A DNA stretch of 64,000 bases from NCBI RefSeq assembly GCF_039544165.1, contig NZ_BAABLD010000015.1, positions 62,001 through 126,000 of the forward strand, given 5' to 3'. Shown here one piece after another: positions 1-7,600 of this stretch. The notes beneath the pieces were generated by a model. That model had not been told where the DNA came from and ran no database searches. It was given only the letters and a program-made list of their open reading frames with translations. This DNA is from Viridibacterium curvum (GTDB taxonomy: Bacteria; Pseudomonadota; Gammaproteobacteria; Burkholderiales; Rhodocyclaceae). A program made the position numbers and the translations under genes. How positions within the stretch are numbered: position 1 is the stretch's first letter; each line of letters starts with the position of its first letter.

Positions 1-772
1 CCTCGGCCTCGTCGGGCGTATCGAAGCGCTTCTGGATCTCGAAAGCCACCTCGTTGGCACCGCCGTGCTTCGGGCCACGCAGCGCGCCGATAGCGCCGGC
101 CACGCAGGAATACAGATCGGAGCCCGTGCCCGCAATCACGCGTGCGGTGAAAGTCGAGGCGTTGAACTCATGCTCGGCATAGAGGTTCAGCGAGGTGTGC
201 ATCGAGCGCTTCCACAAGCCGCTGGGCGTGCGCCCATGCAGAAGGTGCAGGAAGTGACCGGCAATGGTGTCTTCGTCGTTCTCTGTCTCAACGCGACGGC
301 CGGAGTGACTGAAGTGATACCAGTAGAGCAGCATCGAACCGAGGCTGGCGAGCAGGCGATCGGCGATGTCGCGCGCGCCCGAGGCATGGTGATCGTCTTT
401 CTCAGGCAACAGGCATCCCAGCGTCGACACGCCTGTGCGCATCACATCCATCGGGTGGGTGGAGGCCGGCAGCTGTTCGAGCACCGTGCGCACTGACGAA
501 GGCAGGCCACGCAGCATCATGAGCTTGTTCTTGTAGGCCGCGAGCTCTGCCGTGGTCGGCAGCTTGCCGTGGATGAGCAGGAAGGCGAGCTCTTCGAACT
601 CGGTCGCCTCCGCCACATCGAGAATGTCGTAGCCACGATAGTGCAGATCATTGCCCGTTCGGCCGACCGTGCACAAGGCCGTATTGCCGGCCACCACGCC
701 GGACAGCGCGACGGACTTCTTCACCTTGGGCGCGCTCGATGTGGCGGCTTCTGCAAGAGGGTTGGCGTTCAT
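1..772 (-). CDS. prpC: 2-methylcitrate synthase PrpC (3' end outside window)
   Basis: Citrate-synthase-family enzyme that condenses propionyl-CoA with oxaloacetate in the methylcitrate cycle; cytosolic. About 257 N-terminal residues are visible and the frame stays open to the window edge. The start is the ATG at 772-770, giving MNANPLAEAATSSAPK. Recognisable parts are the VALSGVVAGNTALCTVG opening typical of PrpC, an STHPMDVMRTGVS segment, and the catalytic-histidine motif GPKHGGANE with His at about residue 236. It lies downstream of prpB on the same strand after a 128-bp gap that holds no gene, so it is probably the second gene of a prpBC operon. The PrpC-like N-terminus and context argue against housekeeping GltA. 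Confidence 0.93.
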   Translation of the reverse strand, partial: MNANPLAEAATSSAPKVKKSVALSGVVAGNTALCTVGRTGNDLHYRGYDILDVAEATEFEELAFLLIHGKLPTTAELAAYKNKLMMLRGLPSSVRTVLEQLPASTHPMDVMRTGVSTLGCLLPEKDDHHASGARDIADRLLASLGSMLLYWYHFSHSGRRVETENDEDTIAGHFLHLLHGRTPSGLWKRSMHTSLNLYAEHEFNASTFTARVIAGTGSDLYSCVAGAIGALRGPKHGGANEVAFEIQKRFDTPDEAE

Positions 773-900
773 CGAAAGTCTCCTGGGTTTGCGGGGTGCT
801 GCGTGCTGGTTGAAGTACAGGTGTCGGGGCTGAGGCTGGGGCTGCGCGATGCCATCTTCATCATGGTTCGCGATTCATGACGTGACGCTGACAATCCGCA

Positions 901-1794
901 TCAGGACTTTCCCTTGGCAAAGAGCGCATCAAGCTTCGCCTCGTAGTCCCAATAGCCAATCGCGTCGTAGAGCTCCTTGCGCGTCTGCATCAACGGCACG
1001 ACCGGCTGCTGCGTGCCTTCGCGACGCAACACGTCGTAAACGGTCTGTGCTGCCTTGTTCATGGCGCGGAAGGCCGACAACGGGTAGAGCGCGATGGCCA
1101 CACCTGCAGATGCCAGCTCGTCGCGTGTGAACAACGGCGTGGCACCGAACTCGGTAATGTTGGCGAGCACCGGCACGCGCACGGCATCGACAAAGCGCGC
1201 GTACTGCGGCAGCTCGATCATGGCCTCCGGAAAGATGCCGTCGGCGCCGGCTTCGACACAGGCGACGGCGCGCTCGATCGCGGCCTCCATGCCTTCGACA
1301 GCCAGCGCATCGGTGCGCGCCATGATGAAAAAGCTGTCGTCGGTTCGCGCATCGACGGCTGCCTTGATGCGGTCGACCATCTCCTGCTTGCTGACGATCT
1401 CCTTGTTCGGGCGATGGCCACAACGCTTCGCACCCACCTGATCTTCGATGTGCATCGCGGCGGCGCCGGCCTTGATGAGGCTCTTCGTCGTGCGTGCCAC
1501 GTTGAAAGCCGAGGCGCCGAAGCCGGTATCCACATCCACCAGCAACGGCAGGTCACACACATCGGTGATGCGGCGCACATCAATGAGCACATCCTCCAGA
1601 CCACTGATACCCAGATCGGGTAGCCCCAGCGACCCCGCCGCGACACCGCCACCCGAAAGATAGAGCGCGCGATAACCGGCGTGCTGTGCGAGCAAGGCGT
1701 GATTGGCGTTGATCGCGCCAGGAATCTGCAAGGGGCGCTCCACGGCGAGCGCGGCGCGGAATTGCTGTCCGGGGGTGAGGCGTGTCTGGCTCAT
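901..1794 (-). CDS. prpB: 2-methylisocitrate lyase PrpB
   Basis: Cleaves 2-methylisocitrate to pyruvate and succinate, the last step of the methylcitrate cycle for propionate use. 297 residues, the usual family length. The signature KRCGHRPNK carries the active-site cysteine at about residue 125, and the DVDTGFG segment supplies metal-binding acidic residues. The frame extends further upstream, but the ATG at 1794 is preferred because AAGGAAG sits just before it and MSQTRLTPGQQFRAAL aligns with known PrpB starts. A sigma-54 type promoter lies about 30 bp upstream, and the sigma-54 activator prpR is divergent. Isocitrate lyase itself is excluded by length and motif. Confidence 0.95.
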   Translation of the reverse strand: MSQTRLTPGQQFRAALAVERPLQIPGAINANHALLAQHAGYRALYLSGGGVAAGSLGLPDLGISGLEDVLIDVRRITDVCDLPLLVDVDTGFGASAFNVARTTKSLIKAGAAAMHIEDQVGAKRCGHRPNKEIVSKQEMVDRIKAAVDARTDDSFFIMARTDALAVEGMEAAIERAVACVEAGADGIFPEAMIELPQYARFVDAVRVPVLANITEFGATPLFTRDELASAGVAIALYPLSAFRAMNKAAQTVYDVLRREGTQQPVVPLMQTRKELYDAIGYWDYEAKLDALFAKGKS

Positions 1795-1824
1795 GGCGCT
1801 TCCTTGTGAGGGTTGCTTTGCAAG

Positions 1825-1840
1825 CGCAACCGCCATGCCA
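1825..1840 (-). promoter_or_regulatory. sigma-54 (-24/-12) promoter for prpBC
   Basis: Read on the minus strand the sequence is TGGCATG-GCGG-TTGC, against the consensus TGGCACG-N4-TTGC: one mismatch and exact spacing. It points at prpB, whose ATG (1794) would lie about 20 nt after the predicted transcript start. The adjacent divergent gene encodes a sigma-54 activator of the PrpR type, which fits. Confidence 0.78.
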
Positions 1841-1991
1841 CACGCCCGCCGCATGCGGGAATGTCCGTAGGCAACGCGCACAGCCCTGCGCAAGGCCGCG
1901 CCATGCAAGGGTTTGTGCGCTGCCGCGCGTTGCGTCAGCGGTCGGCTGTGTCAGCGCATGCCAGCGATTTAAGTTTCACGTAAGCAACAAC

Positions 1992-2009
1992 TGTTTCTAA
2001 TATGAAACA
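1992..2009. promoter_or_regulatory. candidate PrpR operator overlapping the prpR start
   Basis: Perfect inverted repeat TGTTTC-N6-GAAACA. Its last base is the A of the prpR start codon. It lies about 155 bp upstream of the prpBC -24/-12 promoter, a normal enhancer distance for a sigma-54 activator, and is placed so that occupancy could also repress prpR. That PrpR is the binder is inferred from position and symmetry only. Confidence 0.5.
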
Positions 2010-3955
2010 TGGCCTCCAACCGACCCCGCCTCTGCGTCCTCGCCTTCCCGCGCCTGGCCCAGCTCGTCGCCGAAGCGGCACAAGCACTCGACGACCAGGT
2101 CGAACTCGTCATCGAGAACCGCCGCTTCAGCGACGCCCTCGCGCAAGCGCAAGCGCTCATCGAACGCGGCGCGGTCGATGGATTCATCAGCGCCGGCGCC
2201 AACGGCGCACTGTTGCGCCGTCAGCTCGACTACCCGGTAGCCCTCGTGCAGGTCAGCGGCTTCGACATCATGGCCGCCCTTGTGCAGGCCGCGCGCCTGT
2301 CGAAATGCTCGCCACCCAGGATCGGCCTCATCACCTTCGAAACCGTCAGCAGCGAACTCGGCGAACTGAGTCAATGGCTGCGCGTCGACCTGCAACTCGC
2401 GCGCTACGACGACGCAGGCCATGCGCGCAGCCTCGTGCAGCGCATGCAGGCCGAGGGCGTCGACGTGTTCATCGGCCCCAGCCTCGTCAGCGAAGCGGCC
2501 GAGGCGCTGGGCCTGCCCTGCGTCTTTCTCTACACACCCGAGGCGGCGCGGCGCGCGCTCGACGAAGCACTGGCTGCCGCACGCGTGCGTGCCGTCGAGC
2601 AGGCGCGCCGCCAGCAGCTTGCCGACATCATCAGCCAGTTGCACGACGGCGTGCTCGCTTTCGACAGCACGCAACGCATCTGGCTCGCCAACCGCGCCAT
2701 GAGCGAACTGCTGGCCCTGCCTGAAAGCGAGCTGCTGCAACGCCCCGTCGCGCCGCTGCTGCCCGATCTCGACATCGCCAGCGTGCTCAAGCCCGGCGCC
2801 CCTGCCGCCCGGCGCCGCGTGTTCACGCTCGGCACACAGCGCATGATCGGCAACCTCATCCCGCTCGACGAAGGCGGTGTGCGTACGGGCGCCGTACTGA
2901 CCGTGCAGGCAGCTAGCAGTGTCGAGCGCGCCGGGCGCGACCTGCAACGCCATGCACGCAACCAGGCCGCACGCGCGCGGCACAGCCTTGCCGACCTGGT
3001 CGGCAACTCACACCCCATGCAGTCGCTGCGCGCTCTCGCCGCGCGCTTCGCCACACTCGACCTGTCAGTGCTGATCGAAGGCGAGTCCGGCACCGGCAAG
3101 GAGCTCATTGCACAAGGCATCCACCAGCTCAGTCCGCGCAGCAAAGAGGCCTTTGTCGCCATCAACTGCGCAGCCATGCCCGAGACCCTGCTCGAATCCG
3201 AACTCTTCGGCTACGAAGAAGGTGCCTTCACCGGTGCCCTGCGTGGTGGCAAGGCCGGCCTCTTCGAGACAGCACATCGCGGCACGGTCTTCCTCGACGA
3301 GATCGGCGACATGTCCGCCGCCCTGCAGGTGCGCCTGCTGCGCGTGCTGCAAGAGCGTGAAGTGCTGCGCGTCGGCGGCCGCGAACCCATCCCCATCGAT
3401 GTGCGCATCATCGCCGCCACACACCGCAAACTGCCCGAGCAGATCCGCGCCGGGCACTTCAGGCAGGACCTCTTCTACCGCATCAACGGCCTCGCCCTGC
3501 AGGTGCCACCCTTGCGCAGCCGCCGCGAAGACCTGCCGCAGCTCATCACCCACCTCGCACAACGCCGCACGGGCACGCCCCTGCCCACCGCGCTGCGACA
3601 ACAGTTTCTGACCGCCTGCGCGACCTACGCCTGGCCCGGCAACGTGCGCGAACTGGAGAACATGGTCGAACGCCTGCAAGCCGTCGCAAGCGACCTGTCC
3701 GACGAGGCCAGCGACGAAGTGCTGCGACTGCTGCTGCCCGAACTGTTCGCGCGCTCTGAGGAACCACTCCCCAGTCACGACCTCGCCAGCACCCGCGCAC
3801 GCAACGAACGCGCCCACCTCAACGCCGTGCTGCAGGCCTGCGGCGGCAACCTGCAGGCGGCCGCGAAGCAGCTGGGCATCAGCCGCACGACCTTGTGGCG
3901 CAAGCTGCGCATGCCAGGCGAGGAACCGCTATGCCAGATCACGCCACAGGTTTGA
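2009..3955 (+). CDS. prpR: sigma-54-dependent propionate catabolism activator PrpR
   Basis: 648-residue enhancer-binding protein that senses a methylcitrate-cycle intermediate and opens sigma-54 promoters of prp genes. The N-terminal ~200 residues form the PrpR_N sensor domain, followed by a linker (PAS-like region, about 200-320). The AAA+ domain has Walker A GESGTGKE (358-365), the sigma-54 contact loop GAFTGA (405-410) and Walker B FLDEIGDM. A Fis-type helix-turn-helix is at the C-terminus (AAKQLGISRTTLWRKLR). The start ATG at 2009 has no visible Shine-Dalgarno sequence and sits inside an inverted repeat, which may mean weak or autoregulated expression. Its 3' end overlaps the convergent phospholipase-D-like gene by 27 bp. 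Confidence 0.92.
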   Translation: MASNRPRLCVLAFPRLAQLVAEAAQALDDQVELVIENRRFSDALAQAQALIERGAVDGFISAGANGALLRRQLDYPVALVQVSGFDIMAALVQAARLSKCSPPRIGLITFETVSSELGELSQWLRVDLQLARYDDAGHARSLVQRMQAEGVDVFIGPSLVSEAAEALGLPCVFLYTPEAARRALDEALAAARVRAVEQARRQQLADIISQLHDGVLAFDSTQRIWLANRAMSELLALPESELLQRPVAPLLPDLDIASVLKPGAPAARRRVFTLGTQRMIGNLIPLDEGGVRTGAVLTVQAASSVERAGRDLQRHARNQAARARHSLADLVGNSHPMQSLRALAARFATLDLSVLIEGESGTGKELIAQGIHQLSPRSKEAFVAINCAAMPETLLESELFGYEEGAFTGALRGGKAGLFETAHRGTVFLDEIGDMSAALQVRLLRVLQEREVLRVGGREPIPIDVRIIAATHRKLPEQIRAGHFRQDLFYRINGLALQVPPLRSRREDLPQLITHLAQRRTGTPLPTALRQQFLTACATYAWPGNVRELENMVERLQAVASDLSDEASDEVLRLLLPELFARSEEPLPSHDLASTRARNERAHLNAVLQACGGNLQAAAKQLGISRTTLWRKLRMPGEEPLCQITPQV

Positions 3956-4627
3956 GAACTGCTGGCTGAACGCCGACAGCAGCCGGGCATCCGTGCTCAG
4001 CACAAGATTCTCCTCATTGAGGCGCGCCGCGCTGCGTGTCCAGTTGTAACTGCCGTTGAGCAGAACCCGTTGATCGATGATGGCGAACTTGTGGTGCATG
4101 TGGGCGGGCGTACGATCCACCCGCACCGCGATGCCCGACTCCCTGAGCCGCGCGACATCGCTGCCCTCATCTGATGCCTTGTCGTCATCCGTAATGATCC
4201 GCAACGACACGCCCCGTTGATAAGCTGCCAGCAGGGCATCGGAGATGCGGTCGTCCGAAATGGTGAAGACACAGACATCAATACTCTGCCTGGCCAGACG
4301 AAGCTGGCTGAGGATGGTCTGCAGGCAAGCCTCCCCGGGACTGAAGAACGCTTCGCTGCGCACTGCGGCCGCAGGCTCTCGCGCAGCATCGATTGCGCGC
4401 ATCACACCCTCCAGCCAGCGCAGCAAGGTACTCGCGTCGTCCCCGGCACCAAGACGTGCCTGCACGATATCGAAGGCGCGATTGCGCGCCCGGCGCAGGC
4501 ACTCTTCCAGCGGCAGTGCCTCGCTCAGCAGCGCCGTCAGGGAGCGACGCTCTTCGTCACTGAGTCTGTCGTCTGCGATGCTCGCTTCGAGCAGGGCCAG
4601 CTCGGGAGATTGTGCCGCCTGCCTCAT
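3929..4627 (-). CDS. phospholipase-D-fold (single HKD) protein, last gene of the flotillin/PspA operon
   Basis: 232 residues. The C-terminal half is a PLD-superfamily domain with one clear HKD motif, HHKFAIID (His178, Lys180, Asp185), followed by the family's LNGSYNWT segment; before it is the usual VFTISDDRISDALLAAYQRG strand-helix unit. The N-terminal ~80 residues are helical and unassigned. Proteins with one HKD, such as the Nuc nuclease, work as dimers, so it may cut nucleic acid or phospholipid; the sequence does not decide. No signal peptide is visible. The ATG at 4627 is chosen because a GAGG Shine-Dalgarno overlaps the stop of the large AAA+ gene 10 bp upstream, which suggests coupled translation. 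Confidence 0.8.
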   Translation of the reverse strand: MRQAAQSPELALLEASIADDRLSDEERRSLTALLSEALPLEECLRRARNRAFDIVQARLGAGDDASTLLRWLEGVMRAIDAAREPAAAVRSEAFFSPGEACLQTILSQLRLARQSIDVCVFTISDDRISDALLAAYQRGVSLRIITDDDKASDEGSDVARLRESGIAVRVDRTPAHMHHKFAIIDQRVLLNGSYNWTRSAARLNEENLVLSTDARLLSAFSQQFSNLWRDLA

Positions 4628-4637
4628 GCCTTGCGCC

Positions 4638-7600
4638 TCATTTGCCTTCCGCCGACGGTTTGCTGCGTGCCACGTTGCGCGCAACACCAGACTCCAGCGA
4701 CTTCTCAAGCTTCTCGACGTAACCGGACATGCGCTTCATCTCATCCCACAGAGTGTGGTCCAGCTTCATCTTGTGGTACGTGGCTGTCACAAGCGGCAAC
4801 AACACGCGGTCATAGGCCTCGGTCATGCCCTTGATCGCTGCCTCGATACCCGCCACATCGGGCGCACTGTTGCTGATACGGATTTCCGGCTTCACTCCGT
4901 TGAGCGTCTCAGCCAGAGTGGCCAGCCCCTGACGCAAACTCTCGTCCAGCCGCGTGTCGCGCCTCAAACCATCGACTGCTCGCGCCAGATCCAGCACCGT
5001 GTTGGCGATGCGCTCACTGCCATCATCGCTGCCGCCGAGCTTCTTGAGCCGTGAGAACTCGTCGCAGATTGCCTGCCAGCGCGCACGCTCGGCCTCATCC
5101 GGCGAACCCAGCAGATGAGCGAGCTTGAGGAGGTTCTCCTCGGCACCCGTGGTCAGCGTCTGCGCCTCGCCGCGATAGTGGTCGCGCAACAGGGCATCGA
5201 GCTCTTCGTCGTGCATCAGCGCAGTGATGCGAACCGCCAGCTTGCTCATGTTGCGGTAACTGCCCTGGAGTTTGAATGGCGGCTCCGTACGGTATTCCTC
5301 CTGCTGCGCCGCCGAGGCGATGTAGCTGGCATTCACTTTCAGCAACACGTCACGCGCGCGAAACAGACGTTTCATCAGACCCGTCAGCTCTTCCAGCTCC
5401 TGCGCGCTGTAGGCATGCGAGAACTCGCTGCTCGGGATTTCCTCGCCCTCAGCCAGTCGAACGAGACGATGGATGTCTTTGGGATCCCGAGAAGCCATGG
5501 GCTGCAGCACCGGGTTCGCCGTGATCGCATTCTCGATGTAGGACAGCGCGAACACCGCCTCGCGGCCGGACAGCATGTCACCCAGGTTGTAGATATCGGC
5601 GCGGTTGGCAAGCATGTCCGGAATGCGGAACACATCACCCGACTCCGTGTAGGGATTACCAGCCATCACCACAGCAAAACGCTTGCCGCGCATGTCGTAG
5701 GTACGTGGCTCACCATTCCACACACCTTCGATGCGGCGCGTACCGTCAGCGAGGGCGATGAACTTCTGCAGGAACTCAGGACTGGTGTGCTGAATGTCAT
5801 CCAGATACAGCATCACATTGCTGCCCATGGCCAGACCAAGGTTGAGCTTCTCGAGCTCCTGCCGCGCCGCTGCATGTGCCGCGCTGGCCGGGTCAAGGCC
5901 GGTCACGTCGTGCCCCAGTACCGGGCAGTTGATGCGCACGAACACCAGACCCAGACGGTCGGCGACGTATTCCATCAATGTCGTCTTGCCATAACCCGGC
6001 GGCGATATAAGCAGCAACATGCCCATGCGGTCCGTTCGGCTGCCCTCGCCCGCCGTGCCCAGCTGCTTGGCAAGGTTGTCACCGACAATCGGCAGGTACA
6101 CCTCGTCGATGAGCCGATTGCGCACAAAGGTCGCCAGTGGCCTGGCCTGGAACTGCGCCAGGCGCAGACGCGACTTCTCGGCCGCAATCAGATCCTGGCG
6201 CAGGGCCTGCAGCTGGTTGAATGCGGGCACGATACCGCGCTCGTGTGCGACATGGCGCTGCCAGAAATCATTGAGATTCAGTGCCAACGTGCCATCAACA
6301 ATACGCGGGTGTTCACCCAGCAGAGCGCTAACGCTGCGGTCCAGGCTGGCGTTCACCCGCACACGCTGCGCTGGCAGCGCCAGCTTCAGCGCGGCATCAG
6401 CAATCCAGGCAGCTGCTGATTTCGGCTGTGCGGCGTCAAAAGCGCGCAGCCACTCGCAGGCCAATGCCCATCGCTCTGCTGGTTGTGCATTGGCAAGATC
6501 GTGTTGCCAGGCAGCCAGCTTGCCAGCGCGATCGAGCTGACGCGACAACTCCGCCGCCAGGTCTTCACCGGCGCCCGAGATCACCCAACCCTCGGCGCCG
6601 CGCTCACTGGCCAGTTGCGTGACGAGGTACTCCGCTGCGCGCGTACGCAAGGCTTCCTCTGCTGCAACCTCAAGTCCGCCTTGCAAGCCGAAGTGCTGTA
6701 CAAACGCCGCCATCGTCGTTGCAATGCTGGCAACCAGACGCTCGAAGCTGTGACGCGCACCGAACAGACTGCGCATCTGCTCAGCGGCACGTGCGCCACG
6801 CAGATAAGTGTCACGGTCCGCGTCGAGGCAGCCGTGGTACCAGAAGAGCTGCGCCCAGGCGCGCTCTGTCGCGCCAAAGGCCAGCAGACCCGCCTCGGCC
6901 TGCATGCCGACAAGCTGCTGCAGGATGCGCAGCGCGTCGCTATCGTGCACGCCCTTCTGATAGCCTTCCTGGTAACGTGCTGCGGCGAAACTCCGCACCA
7001 GCTCGGCCAGACGGGATGTCGCATCACCTTCCGTACAAAGCAGCAACAACTCATCCCAGGCCAAAGGACCATTACCTTCCAGCACCGAAGCAAGCAGGCA
7101 CCCCGCCAGATACTCCGCGCGGTAAAGCATGTCGGTTTCGGAAACCAGACTCAGGTTCCAGTAAGGCTTGAGCGCCGTGAGGCGTTCGTCCTGCACCGGG
7201 GAAAAATAGTCGGTACCGGTAAGGTGATAGAAAAGCGCCCCTTCGCGCGGCGCGAGGGTGACGTCCAGCGCCTGACGGCTGACCGTGAAGGCATGCTTGC
7301 CCAGCCGCAGCGTATTACCGCCATCACTGACCAGATCGGAGCGATCGCGCACTGCGCGCAAAGCCTGATCACGCGCGGTCTTGAGTCGCGTATCCAGTTC
7401 ATCTGCCGCGACTGAAGCATCAATGCCACGCAGATCCTCGATCAGCTTGCGCAACTTGCCCAGCAACGGATCGCCGGCGAAATAGCTCTGCACAGACGGC
7501 ATGTCCGCCAGCTGCGCGACGCGACGCTGCACACCTTCCAGTATGCGTTCGGCTGCATCGACCAGCGCCTGACTGCGACGTTGCCGCGCTTCAAGCAAAC

